The position numbers and the translations under genes are program-made. A stretch of DNA of 64,000 nucleotides from Massospora cicadina (lineage: Eukaryota > Entomophthoromycota > Entomophthoromycetes > Entomophthorales > Entomophthoraceae): NCBI GenBank assembly GCA_022478985.1, contig JAKSZP010007909.1, forward strand, positions 248,001 through 312,000, read 5' to 3'. The notes beneath the pieces are model-generated. The model was not told the DNA's origin and ran no database searches. It was given only the letters and a program-made list of their open reading frames with translations. Position 1 is the first letter of the stretch. The number at the start of each line of letters is the position of its first letter. Shown here in pieces: positions 46,071 to 56,379 of this stretch.

Positions 46071-46299
46071 AGACATACAGGTTGTCTTAGAAATGATGAG
46101 ATATTACCATCAATAAATCCCAATTTCTCAAAACACGCCAAACCTCTTGTCTGACTAATTGTCAAAAATACCCCTTTCCACATGTGGAGTAGACCAAAGA
46201 GCCGCATTTGAGTTAATAAAAAGTTTGGTAATAGACTACCCCTCTTTGGTTGGGCAACACTAATACTAAAAAAGAGTTCTGAAGTGACAACCAATTTTA

Positions 46300-46730
46300 T
46301 GACATCTGGATTATGGGAAGCCATTCATTTTGTTTGCCTACACCTCTGACTTAGCTGTAGGCGCCATACTTTCTCATCTGGACGAGGATGGCATTGAACA
46401 CCCAGTGTCCTGTTGAGGCAAAACGCTTTCCAAATTTGATCAAAATTACAGCGTCATGGAGAAAGAATGCTTAGCTGTACTCCTGATAGTGATACTTTTC
46501 TGGCCTTTTTGTTTGGTAAAAGTTTACAGTTGTGACAGACCACGCTTTATTAAAGCGCCTGCAAAACATGAAAGATCTGACAGGAATACTAGCCTACTGG
46601 GCTCTAAAGCTTCAGCACTATGACATGAATATTGTCCACTGAGCTAAAAAAAGCATATAAGCGTAGATGGACTGACTGGGTTGCCCCTACTATATCTTGA
46701 CAATAGCAAAAATTGAACGGTTAAATGACC
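46300..46730 (+). pseudogene. pol: RNase H of element F
   Basis: The frame reads 'YTSDLAVGAILSHLDEDG', IEHPVSC, 'KTLSKFDQNYSVMEKECLAVL' (catalytic Glu). It then shifts and ends with readings of 'LAYWALKLQHYDMNIVH'. The first Asp (S-D-L in place of D-A-S) is retained. Confidence 0.75.
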
Positions 46731-46849
46731 TACTCATGAAACCAGACTAATGGAGATGAAGATGAACCAATTCAGAAGATGCTCAAATGACAATAAAATA
46801 TGAAGGTCCTTGCCAGATTATTTTGAAAGAAAACATAATTGACTGGCTA

Positions 46850-47560
46850 CCTTACTTACAACCTTTGGAATGGGTACCAGTGAAAAGGGAGCCCACAATA
46901 CCCTAGGACATGTAGGAGCCAGGAAAGCCTACAAATGGATAAATAATCGCTATTATTGGGAAAAAATACTGGACTCTGTAGTGGAAGCCCTAGATGCCTG
47001 CATCACTTGTAAAAAGCAGATGCTAAATAAGGCAAATACAAGTATCAGCCCATGATCCCTCAGCAGCCATTTCATTTCATCAATTTAGATGTTGTAGGCC
47101 CATTAACTTAATCCACAGGAGGGAATTGATACATTATTATAGGTATTAATCATTTCAAGAAGTGGGTCGAGGCAACTACCATCCTTGCGCAGACATCTAA
47201 AACTACTGCTAAATTTTTATATCAAAATATACTTACTAGGCACAGCTTCCCGCAGGATCTACTATACAATAACGGGAGAAAATTAACTTCAAGAGTTGTG
47301 AGAATCTTAGCCACGAGCATGGGGACTCAACAAATTTTCTTAACGCCTTACAACCCCACAACTAAAGAGAATTTAGAAAGAGAGATGGAATTCTGGTTTA
47401 AATATTATGTAAGATGGCCATTATTAACCCATTACATCGGGCCAATAACTATCAAAGGCTTTGATGACATACCAGATAAGTTTCTATCAAATCACCATGA
47501 TGTCTCCCTTCAAGACTTATATAGAAGAGAATCTGATTTCTGGCTTTATTAGCTCGTGAA
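46850..47560 (+). pseudogene. pol: Integrase of element F
   Basis: The zinc finger is clear at 46880-47030: H-N-T-L-G-H ... 'YYWEKILDSVVEALDACITC'. The core has V-G-P-L (47090) and frameshifted strands. 47298-47552 is a shifted open frame over the C-terminal core. The catalytic triad cannot be read without frame changes. Confidence 0.7.
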
Positions 47561-47913
47561 AACCAGTGATAACACTGAAGAGCAGGAGAAAGTGCTAAGA
47601 AGATTAGCCCAAAAGACTATACAACTATAATCTGAGGCAATTGCAAAACTAACCAAGATGGTCATAAGATAAGATCAAGCAGCAAATGCAATCTTTCAAC
47701 CTTTACCCGCATTTGAGGCTTCAGACTTAGTCACATATGATCACATTCAAGTAACTATAAGGAAGGAATATATTAGATTCCTTTTGGGATGGGCCATATG
47801 CTATTACTTACAAATGTAAGGACAAATACTCAATCAAGTCCCTAAAATCTGGATTAATGATCAACTGCATACATAGGCAAAACTTGCATCAGTATTCACC
47901 TGATAATATTCTT

Positions 47914-47924
47914 GAAGGGGAGGA
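47914..47924 (+). promoter_or_regulatory. Polypurine tract of element F
   Basis: GAAGGGGAGGA lies immediately before the LTR start TGTCAG. Confidence 0.7.
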
Positions 47925-48687
47925 TGTCAGATATCCTGATATCTGGCATGATGAAAAGATTATTGATCATTTAAATCCCTTAGCTGAATCAACAACTAGA
48001 CCCAAGAAGGGGTAAAGAAATTACCTCAATAGATTACTTGGAGAAATTAATAGTCAGCGCAGTCAACTTGACTCTAGAAAATTCTGACGGACCAAATTAA
48101 GCCTAAGGTACCCTGAGATGAAATCCTTCATAGTCAAATTGAAGGAATATCAAAAGTTCAGGTGACTAATACTTAAGGTGGAACTTGAGGCAGCAAATTG
48201 TGGTAATCCTGAAAAGGGGTAAGAATCAAGAAGCTGCCAAACGATTAACTTAAGTGACCTTTAGTCTCATCTGACTTGAGCATTTGACCACCATTCTGCC
48301 CTATCAAAAAATATAAAAAAAGGCAATATACCATTCAGAATGCATCTCTTGACCAAGATTCTCCCTTCCTTATGTCATCCCCATTAATCTTAATAATCCT
48401 TTTCAGATTGAGGTTTATATTATTAGATGCAACATATAAAAATCCCTATCATATATTATAATTAAGTTACGACATTAATTCTATATCACATTTTTGGGAT
48501 TTGAATTCAATAAGTCCATTTTGACATACTTACCATAGGACGTATACTCTAGCTGATGAGACATAAGCGGTGACTTGGCACCCTTTAAAATAAAGGTTAT
48601 AATTGTCAAGATACTTAGTCAGCTTAAAGTATTGGCTTTTGGGCTTCATGGGCATAGTACCATTGAACTAAAAAGTGAAGCGCAATA
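47925..48687 (+). repeat. 3' LTR of element F
   Basis: It starts TGTCAGATATCCTGATATCTGG, a short palindrome at the LTR tip (GATATC...GATATC). It aligns with 30480-31256. Confidence 0.85.
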
Positions 48688-50089
48688 CTAATCTCAAGTA
48701 AAACTAAAAAATTGATTCTCTAATCAATTGTGGTGAATTGACCAAGGAGTTTGCGCCAAGTTTATATCAAATTTTAATTTGACTCATAAAATACTGATTA
48801 CTTCAGACATGATTTGTCAGTGCTTCAAACCTCTTTAAAGATTAATTTAAAAATTATTCTCTCCTATAGATTAGTCCAAGTGTATTCACTTATTATTAAG
48901 CTTATTGTCTAGTCAAAAATAACGTTCTAAAATATGGTTTTTTCTCCCTGCTTAATAAAGTAATTCCTATTTTTTCTTTTAATTTAGTGTTAAATTTTTA
49001 TATTTGTTTTAGTTTAAATTGTTCTTTTCTATTTTCTTTTTGATACATAAGCTTTTTAGTATTGTCCATCCTCTGACCAGATTTCATTAAATAAACAAAT
49101 TATTTAAAAAAAGTTATAGTCCCATTATTTCATAGTTTCAGAATATGTGAATGAAAGGTGCTTTATAATATTTAATAGCAACACTTTATATCTTAAAAGA
49201 ATTGATAAAACCTTAAACTTTCTATTTTAATAGATTTGAAAGAGAGCAGGTAGGTTATAGATGAGAAGCATTTAGAGTCATTTTTTATCTGCAGATACAT
49301 ATAAAGAGGGAAATCTGTTTTAATGAAAGCATGATATAAAACTGGTTTTGCTAGTTATTATAAATTTTTTTCAATTATTTCTCAATGGAAACAAAAAAGG
49401 TACACGTTAAAAAATAATTGAATAGAATATATTAGCAGATAGTTTTAGCAGCATTTTATTAATTTAAGTGTCAATAATGAGGTTATATCCATCAAAAGAA
49501 CAACATAATGATATGAAAGCATCAATTTTTAAACCTTATAGACAAGAATTATGAAATTCTAATTAATTGTTCAGAATGAGGTCCAGACAATACATAGACT
49601 GGATTATGAGGTACATCTGGTGCAATGCTATTTTTTGAGAATGAACACCAAAATATCGTGTTTATAGAACTCAAAATTTTATTTTAAAAACACCTACACC
49701 TTTTTTATAGCACTCCTACTTTGGTCACCAAATTTCTAAAGGTGGAAGAAGAGATTATAATATACTTTTACAAAGATGTATATTTAGGTTTAATACATCT
49801 GATTAATTTATTTTTAGTAAGTAAAAATGGAATTGAATTAAAAATTGAGTAAAGTAAATTAAGCCTAAGACTTCCACTTTATATAGTAGAGCTACTACTA
49901 TTTGAGTTTTCTTTAATGATATTAAATGCTGTAATAGAAGCTTAGGCATCAATATATAACTGATAGGTCAAAGCTTTTGTATATTAGGTAAGGGGAATGT
50001 ATAAAGATAGTAGCCCTAAATAAAATTATTATGGTTTTAAAGCCAAAGGTTTATATTTAGCAAGTAAGCAAGCTAGGTGAAAAGAAAAG
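48688..50089. other. AT-rich spacer, no gene recognised
   Basis: Very AT-rich sequence with homopolymer runs and stops in every frame. No LTR pair or domain was seen. Confidence 0.4.
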
Positions 50090-50272
50090 ATGCCTCCAAT
50101 TTTTCTTTCCCATCATAATAAACTACACATTAATACCAAGCAGTGCATAGCTATTATGGTAACTGTTATAAAACATTGGCTTAAAATTCTGGGAATAAGA
50201 CCCTTAATGGTTGTTTTATGCCAGCAGGGCAAGAGAGATAACAAGATAAATAAAAAGGGAATCAAATTATGA
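50090..50272 (+). pseudogene. Possible RNase H fragment of an old Gypsy element
   Basis: A 60-codon frame reads 'KLHINTKQCIAIMVTVIKHW', resembling the chromovirus RNase H strand-helix N-Y-x-I-x-D-K-E-L-L-A-I-V-x-A-x-K-H-W. The catalytic Glu is Gln. It lies just before the 5' LTR of element G and could be part of the element into which G inserted. Chance similarity is possible. Confidence 0.3.
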
Positions 50273-50399
50273 CACCATAAAGCCTCATAAATCAATAGTA
50301 AGTGATTTTGGGGATTTTTCTGGCAGGATGGTAAAGATTCACCCTCAGTAGCTATATAATCTACAAATAAAACCTTGGCGCGTCCGCAAGATAATTCAC

Positions 50400-50853
50400 T
50401 GTCAAGAATCTACATGACTGGATGACAAGCCACAATTATGCCCACGCAGCTCGTTGGAGGAATTCTGCCAAAGGATCAATGGACAGAATCTGCCAAGGAT
50501 GTTTCATAGCTATAAGTGATTGATCACTTTAGGATAAGTCAATAATGGGTCATAACATGCCTTATCAGATTGCCTTCAAAATAGGGCAATAAGGCGACGT
50601 CAACATTCTACAAAAAGATATTTTGTATTTCCTAAAATCAAGGCAATAAAGGATTGAAGAAAAACAAACCAAAACCAATGAAAAGATGGCAACATGAATA
50701 AACTAAGCAAAAGGGTCAGTACTGATAGGGGTCACTGGGATATCACTGAAACAAGGGGACTGGAGAAGTGGTCTTAAAAAAAGGAGGTTTTTAGAAAAGA
50801 AGAAAAAGAAGAAAAAAGCGGACCAGAAGAGGATCTGCAGACTAAATTATATT
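50400..50853 (+). repeat. 5' LTR of element G, part 1 (interrupted by LINE-2)
   Basis: It starts TGTCAAGAATCTACATGACTG and matches 63595-64000 closely ('ggatgacaagcca', 'gccaaaggatcaatggacagaatc', 'gattgccttcaaaatagg', 'aaacaaggggactggagaagtggtctta'). The last 15 bases are the LINE-2 target-site duplication. Confidence 0.9.
50839..50853 (+). repeat. Target-site duplication of LINE-2, left
   Basis: AGACTAAATTATATT is repeated exactly at 56130-56144. Confidence 0.9.
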
Positions 50854-51094
50854 TTCATCTATTGCAGGGAAGGCTGACCATGGGACAGACACTTCCGAAT
50901 ATGACTCAGGACAGATAAACTTAGTACTGGGGGAGGCACCCCAGAGAAGCGATGCTATCTCTTGTTGCCAGCGGGAACGCCACTTATGGGGAGGGGGAGG
51001 GAACGTGTGAAGGGGCCGTAGCCACTATTGAGCACGTGTGGAGGAAGGGGTCTGATTTGATGAACCAGACTGGGAACCAGGAGGAGACCAGCTG

Positions 51095-51544
51095 TCAGTG
51101 ACGCGGTGGGAGGTATCCAAACATCCACGCTTGAAAGTGGTCCACCAAATGAGACCGGAATCTGTGGACAGTTTCTGATAGGGTGGGGGTGGAGCCTGTG
51201 ATGGCATCTAAGACAATCGTGTGGATGGTCCACATGGCGATTGCAACCACCAGAGCCCGGAGGGAGGGTGGAAGGGAGGAGGCCATTGATAGATCAAACA
51301 TATCTCTTGACAAACTGAAGGGATGCGTTTGATCCTGGCCCAGCAGACGTTGAACTTCGTGCCATATCGCTTTAGAGGTGGGGCACTTTTCCAGGCGGTG
51401 GAACAGCGTTCCATACTGGCCGCACATGACACAGGATGAGTGTAAAGCGTTAGAGCGCTCAGCTATATGATACACCCACCTCAGGCAACGCCACACATGG
51501 GAGCGGACTTGAGGCTGCAACAGAGGGTGATGTACATATGTCAA
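51095..51544 (-). CDS. LINE-2 ORF2 C-terminus with zinc-binding domain
   Basis: It reads HHPLLQPQVRSHVWRCLRWV, then S-C-V-M-C-G-Q-Y-G-T-L-F-H-R-L-E-K-C-P-T, the same zf-RVT module as in LINE-1, followed by a hydrophobic C-terminal helix region. A frameshift near 51545 separates it from the RT frame. Confidence 0.75.
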   Translation of the reverse strand: MTYVHHPLLQPQVRSHVWRCLRWVYHIAERSNALHSSCVMCGQYGTLFHRLEKCPTSKAIWHEVQRLLGQDQTHPFSLSRDMFDLSMASSLPPSLRALVVAIAMWTIHTIVLDAITGSTPTLSETVHRFRSHLVDHFQAWMFGYLPPRH

Positions 51545-52992
51545 GATTGTTTTTGGGACTCAATGGAATAAGGGATGTCCATCATGTCCAGGTAGTCCAC
51601 CCTGGATAGGACATGGGGCCGAATGGGGATCACGCCATCATGAATGGGTAGCCCCTGTACCTCTTGTGTGAACTGAGGAGAGGGGCGGCCTCTTTGGGTT
51701 GTATGTCCGCTAATACGAATTCTCCACTCTGCGCTCCGCATGGAGAGTAGGATTCGTTTGTAGTGGGTTTTTGTCCCATGAGGACCTGTGGCCGATGTGT
51801 GTGATGCGAGGTATTTTATCAGGGAGTGAGGGTTTGATGGATTGTTGAGGCCCAAGGCTCGGGAGAAGTTGGAGCGGGCTGTATGGGACCAGTGTTGGGA
51901 TGGGAGTGTGGGAGCGGTGACAGCCATGATCCAGGTGCCCAGGATCTTGGCAGCATGGGCTTTGAAGTCAAGCAGGCCCATGCCACCATGATGATGAGAG
52001 CCAAACATGACCTCTAGCCGTACTGGTGGAGGGCGGCCTGACCAAAGCCATCCTTGCAGCAAGGCATACAAGGATTTGAAGAAGCTTGGGGAGAAGGGGA
52101 TGGCGTGGGCTCCAAACCAGACTTTGGATAGGAGCATAGAGTTGGCTAAAACAACCCTGCCAGTAAGAGAAGTAGGGTGGGCTCTGAGAGAGGCGATTCG
52201 CTTCATCACGTTGTCCAGAATATGGCACTCCATTACTGCTGATGCGTATCCGCCTGCCTCCATCCACACGCCCAGATGGCGCACCAGTCCTATGGTAGGG
52301 CGTGGCACGAAGGGGAGCACCAGTGGAGCGGTGTGTGTTGAGTTAGTAAGGCGTGGACGTGAGCGAGCAGATGGGCTGGGTTGGGAACTAATTGCTGGGG
52401 CCCAGAAGTTCTGAAACCGACCAAGGAGGATGATTTCAGTTTTGGAGGCGTTCAGTGCCGCGTTGCTTACCTGGGAATATTCCTGGATGAGAGCTTCAAG
52501 CGCGCGTGCATCTTGATTATTAGACACCCCAACCACACAATCATCTGCGAATGCCAATATTTTGACTGGGGCTTGGCCTGGCACATGGACCCCAGTGAGT
52601 TGGGCATTCACATTTCGCAGTAGTGGGTCAAGGCTGAAGTTGTATAAGAGTGGGCTGAGGGGGTCCCCTTGTCGCAAGCCCCTTTGAGGGCGGACTACTT
52701 CTGTTAGGAAGCCAGGGCCACGCACTGCCATTGTTGCAGATTTCGTGAGCAGCATCACCCAGTTGATGAAGCGAGGGGGTAGGCGGAATTGATGGAGGCA
52801 GGCCCTTAGGTATTCCCAGTTTACTCTATCATAGGCCTTTTGTTGGTCCAAGCATACAAGTGCCCCAGAGGCTGTGGACTGACATACATTAGCCACAGAG
52901 TGCACGTTATCCCAAATTGACCTTCTGGGGATGAAACCGAATTGTTCTGGGGAGATGGTGGCAGATGCTACAGTCCCTAATTGGTTAGCCAT
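51541..52992 (-). CDS. LINE-2 reverse transcriptase, 483 aa open
   Basis: The longest open frame in the window. It starts inside the fingers (MANQLGTVASATISPEQFGF), with 'GALVCLDQQKAYDRVNW' (catalytic Asp49), 'GLRQGDPLSPLLYN' (107-120) and AFADDCVVG (FADD at 148-151). The thumb and a post-RT region extend to 'SRVDYLDMMDIPYS'. The Met is not the natural start: the N-terminal RT motifs (KCPGPDGI-like and 'ANWRPISL'-like) lie upstream to about 53240 behind stops. The polymerase core looks intact. Confidence 0.88.
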   Translation of the reverse strand: MANQLGTVASATISPEQFGFIPRRSIWDNVHSVANVCQSTASGALVCLDQQKAYDRVNWEYLRACLHQFRLPPRFINWVMLLTKSATMAVRGPGFLTEVVRPQRGLRQGDPLSPLLYNFSLDPLLRNVNAQLTGVHVPGQAPVKILAFADDCVVGVSNNQDARALEALIQEYSQVSNAALNASKTEIILLGRFQNFWAPAISSQPSPSARSRPRLTNSTHTAPLVLPFVPRPTIGLVRHLGVWMEAGGYASAVMECHILDNVMKRIASLRAHPTSLTGRVVLANSMLLSKVWFGAHAIPFSPSFFKSLYALLQGWLWSGRPPPVRLEVMFGSHHHGGMGLLDFKAHAAKILGTWIMAVTAPTLPSQHWSHTARSNFSRALGLNNPSNPHSLIKYLASHTSATGPHGTKTHYKRILLSMRSAEWRIRISGHTTQRGRPSPQFTQEVQGLPIHDGVIPIRPHVLSRVDYLDMMDIPYSIESQKQS

Positions 52993-52999
52993 AATTTTT

Positions 53000-53300
53000 G
53001 TTAGAATTTTGGTGTCTGTGTTTGTTAGAGAAATGGGGTATCAGTTGGCTAAGTCAAGCTTATCCCCTTTCTTGAAGAGTGTGACAGTAAAGGCCTCATG
53101 TCCTCCTGGTAGGAGGCGCGTTTCCAACAGGCTTTAGTTGAGTGAGGCAAGCAGAAGTGGGGATATATATTTGAATTACTTTTTAAAGAAGTCATAAGGA
53201 ATGCCATCTGGGCCTGGGCATTTTTGGTTTGGCGCACCATGAATGGCTGTCCATAATTTGTTTGGAGTAATTAAATTCATTATTTCCGGATATTGGAAAA
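53000..53300 (-). pseudogene. N-terminal RT segment of LINE-2
   Basis: Minus-strand equivalents of the LINE-1 readings 'GPDGIPYEFYKK' and 'FKKGDRLDLANWRPISL' are seen at 53230-53030, broken by stops (for example at the position of Trp/Gln codons). Confidence 0.65.
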
Positions 53301-53929
53301 CAGTGCAGATATGAGCTCAGTCAAGTAATTCTGCCACTTTGGCAGCTGAATTGGTTCAGCTCAGTACAACTCGGAGTAATATTTTTGCATTTTGATTGCC
53401 ACTTCAGCTGGTATATCCAAAATAGAATTATCCGATCTTTGCACCTGTGTGCAGGCCACACTCTGGCGTGGTGCAAAAATTTTTTTAAAGAAATATGCGG
53501 TGCACTTGTCGCCATTAGTGATGTGTGTGGCCCTGTATTGGACACAAACCCAATGTTTGTTTTGCCTTTTGATTTCGTTGAGGTGGGCGGCTGCCTCCGC
53601 CCACTTCTGGCCCCATGCAGGGATGTATCCTGTAGCTGGAATGTTGGACTCCAAGTGTGCCAATTCTGCCAGAGCACGCGAGATAACCACCGATGTGGCT
53701 TGTGAGCATCTGGAGGAGAGATGGCGAGAGTGGCGGATGGTGTCCTCTTTGAAAGTTGCCCATTTGGAAATGGGGTCCGCGAAAAACGGTGCAACAAACT
53801 TTTTTGCCAAAGTTTCCTCTTCCACCCATGTGGAAAATCCTGGCAACGCGAGCTCAGGGGGGGCAGATTTTGCACCAATGTGGGGCCTTAGCAACTGTGA
53901 CAGGTAGGTGGTAGGTTATTGAGACCAGT

Positions 53930-54616
53930 CAGTGGTTGAAGAATTCCATTTTCGTTGTTTTGAAGTGGGAGATGTGGGTTGGAATTTCGCTGGCATTAGA
54001 ATAAGGTCGATGCAGGTCATGGACCTTAATTGGCCATTGTGGACGTGGGGATGCATCATGTTTTCGAGCAGGGGGGCATGTCACAGCAGTGCATCCATTA
54101 ACCCAAGGGTGGCCTTTAATATGCGTGGTTCAACGTGACCCTGTGGGGCATGGGGTGAGGGAGGTCACCAATCCATTGGTGAGAGTTAGCCAACAGTTCA
54201 TGTCAACAACTAGGAAAGAATCAGGTGGTAGTGGGAGGGATTTGACCGATGAGAAAAATTCCGCGATGCTCGCATGCACCATTTGGGGCATAGATGTTGA
54301 TGATTGCATGTGCTACGTCAGCCCACGAGAAGGTGACAATGAGCACTTGGCCATTTAGGAATGTTTCTGAGGATACAAATTTGAAAAAATTATTTTTCTG
54401 AATTAGCACCCCACAGTGCTTTGACCAAAAGGATAGGGTTGGGAGAAGCATTGTTTTCCAAGTTTCCTCGGAACCTCATGGACAGTGGGACTCCTGGATG
54501 GCCAGGATATCCGCGGGTAAATTGTGTTGTAAATAACTCAGTTTCCTAGCCCAGGGTGGGGAGGCCTTGAGTCCGGCGATATTCAACGTCCCTAAAGTGA
54601 AGGTTTCCCCCATCGC
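53930..54616 (-). pseudogene. LINE-2 apurinic-type endonuclease
   Basis: The frame near 54610 reads TLGTLNIAGLKA and 'DILAIQESH'; 54451-54221 continues to 'FSWADVAHAIINIYAPNG'. The G-D-x-N box reads V-D-M-N-C-W at about 54190-54210, so the Gly is altered. Stops and frameshifts disable it. Confidence 0.75.
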
Positions 54617-54639
54617 ACCTTAGGTGTGAGGGGGTGGGC

Positions 54640-55833
54640 CCCTGGGCCCACCAGCCTCTTCTAGGTCCCCACGGGCTTTCACAGCAGTGTGGGTGTTAGC
54701 AGCAACGCTATTGGGGTTTTTGTTGATTGTTGTGGAAAGAGTCGCGTTGGCTTTGGCCTTCACTCTATGTTTTCCCAACGTTGGACGAATTTTTTGCGGT
54801 GCAAATGAGTTCGGTGCACCGTTGAGTGGGTCAAAAAAAATTTTCAGTTGAGATAGGTCCCAAGTCAGTTTCAACTGGAGCTTGGGTGCAATAATTGGGT
54901 GAGATCGAGTCTCCCATCAGATCCTCAGATTGAGGGCCCGCTTGGCATGGGCTTCCCAATCTGATTGTTTGATGGATTCCTGAGTTGCTTCCTCTGCGAA
55001 GGTTTCCATGTCCTCCTGGCATTGTGAGTGTGGGATAGCGGTGGTGGCCTTGGCCGTTTCCTTGGCTGCGGCCTTATGGGCCTGCTTAGCCTTCTTCCGT
55101 TCTTGTGAGGAGATACGCTTTACCAGTAGTTAGCAGCCTTGTGCTCCCCACGGGAAAGCCTCCTTGGTGCTTGCGGTTGGTTTGTAGTGCGCCTCTCCAT
55201 TGGCCATGGCCGCCGAGGGGTGCTCTTGGAATGTGACGCCCTCCTTGATGGGGCATGCATGCGCCTTGTGGCTGAACGCATCACAGTGGGTGCAAATGGG
55301 GGCGCGCTGTCCACGGTCACCCAGAATTAGTGGGTGGTATACCCTGCAATATCAATAAAAGTGGAGTGCGGGATCTGGGTTAGGTCCTTCGTGATCTCCT
55401 CAGTTGGGGTCAGAACTGCGATGGCTTTACCGGTGCACAGGTGTGGCATCAGCATGAAGCGTTGCATTTTGAAAGATTGTATTTCGCCATATATGGCGAG
55501 ACCATCTTTCAGGTGTTGTTCCAGAATGTCACATTTTACTGTAGTAGGCAAAAAGTCAAACGTGAGGAAAATTTGGTTTGATTTTGTCCATCTGGTGCAT
55601 TTGGTTTCGATGACCTGTTGCCCTTTGGGGAGGTCAACCACTATGCGCACCGCTGCAGCCTCATCTGCTGCTTTTTTGCTCTCGAAACCTAGGTCCAGCC
55701 AACCATGTGACATGGAGTGAGGTGCAACGTACACTGCAGTCAGGAAAATTTTGTGTACATCTTCACAAAATTTTTCCCATAAGGCCGTTTTTTGGATGTC
55801 CAGATACATGCAGACTCTGAATTCCACCAACAA
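54640..55833 (-). pseudogene. LINE-2 ORF1 with frameshifted zinc knuckle
   Basis: The open frame 55833-55327 covers the N-terminal alpha/beta domain ('TALWEKFCEDVHKIFLTAVY' ... 'FLTFDFLPTTVKCDILEQHL'). It ends just before the CCHC knuckle, which is present in another frame (55320-55260) after a stop and a base loss. An upstream frame to 55991 (MEGPRPLMFENAPENLAEL) probably holds the true N-terminus. Confidence 0.75.
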
Positions 55834-56129
55834 AAGTGGTTGGGAGTGTGGCGTGTTGATGTACTGGTTGCATCATGCTTGCCATGCGAGTATCTCTGGG
55901 GAAATTGTGACCACCAGTTTTTTTTAATTTTTGTCAATTCCGCCAGATTCTCCGGGGCATTTTCGAACATTAGAGGCCGCGGGCCTTCCACCTGCTCCTC
56001 TTGCCTTGCTTTCCCAACTGCTCCCTGACATGGGCGCAGACTAATCTCCTCTGTAATATTATCAAACTAGATTCAGTCTTGAATTGAATAGGTTGCAATA
56101 GTGATTGCAACGAGAAAGAAAAGTTTTGA

Positions 56130-56144
56130 AGACTAAATTATATT
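56130..56144 (+). repeat. Target-site duplication of LINE-2, right
   Basis: AGACTAAATTATATT, exact partner of 50839-50853. Confidence 0.9.
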
Positions 56145-56315
56145 AGAAATAAAGAAGTGTTTGAGGGGAATTGCTCCCATGTTACTATAAATCAAGTAAA
56201 TACAAGTGTATCAAGGAACCGGTAATCATCATATCATCCATTCTTATTGTTCAATGGGGAAACCCTATGCAAAAAACCCCTTAGCGGGTACATACTGAAT
56301 CGCCAAAATTCAACA
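56145..56315 (+). repeat. 5' LTR of element G, part 2
   Basis: Continuation of the LTR after LINE-2, with TATAAAT at 56186-56192 and an end at ...AAAATTCAACA just before the primer-binding-site-like sequence. The matching part of the 3' LTR lies beyond the window. Confidence 0.75.
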
Positions 56316-56316
56316 G

Positions 56317-56334
56317 TGGTGCTCACTACAGGGG
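56317..56334 (+). promoter_or_regulatory. Primer-binding-site-like sequence of element G
   Basis: TGGTGCTCACTACAGGGG begins one base after the LTR. It is shared in decayed form by E (34174), F (31257) and the foreign LTR in E (38906). The TGG start fits a tRNA CCA end; the tRNA is not identified. Confidence 0.65.
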
Positions 56335-56379
56335 ACCCATTGATTAATAACAGTATTATGAAAAAGCCACTGGTTATGT

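Larger units (their letters stand above)
30480..48687 (+). mobile_element. Element F: Ty3/Gypsy retrotransposon interrupted by element E
   Basis: LTRs of about 770 bp at 30480-31256 and 47925-48687 align throughout. The internal region carries Gag, a zinc knuckle, protease, a dUTPase-like domain, RT, RNase H and integrase, but no chromodomain. The complete element E (33270-43257) splits Gag. Without E, the element is about 8.2 kb. All genes are broken. Confidence 0.85.
50854..56129 (-). mobile_element. LINE-2 copy: second copy of the same LINE family, minus strand
   Basis: About 5.28 kb with a perfect 15-bp target-site duplication, inserted in the 5' LTR of element G. It is collinear with LINE-1 (12429-17707) at high identity over its whole length, including both ends. 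RT is better preserved here (one open frame of 483 codons); ORF1 is worse (frameshift in the zinc knuckle). The 3' tail is AT-rich and short. Confidence 0.92.

Noticed and set aside
56317..56334. Assigning the primer site to initiator-Met tRNA
   Set aside because: After TGG the sequence does not follow the TGGTAGC pattern of Ty3-type initiator-Met sites. Without the host tRNA set I cannot name the tRNA.
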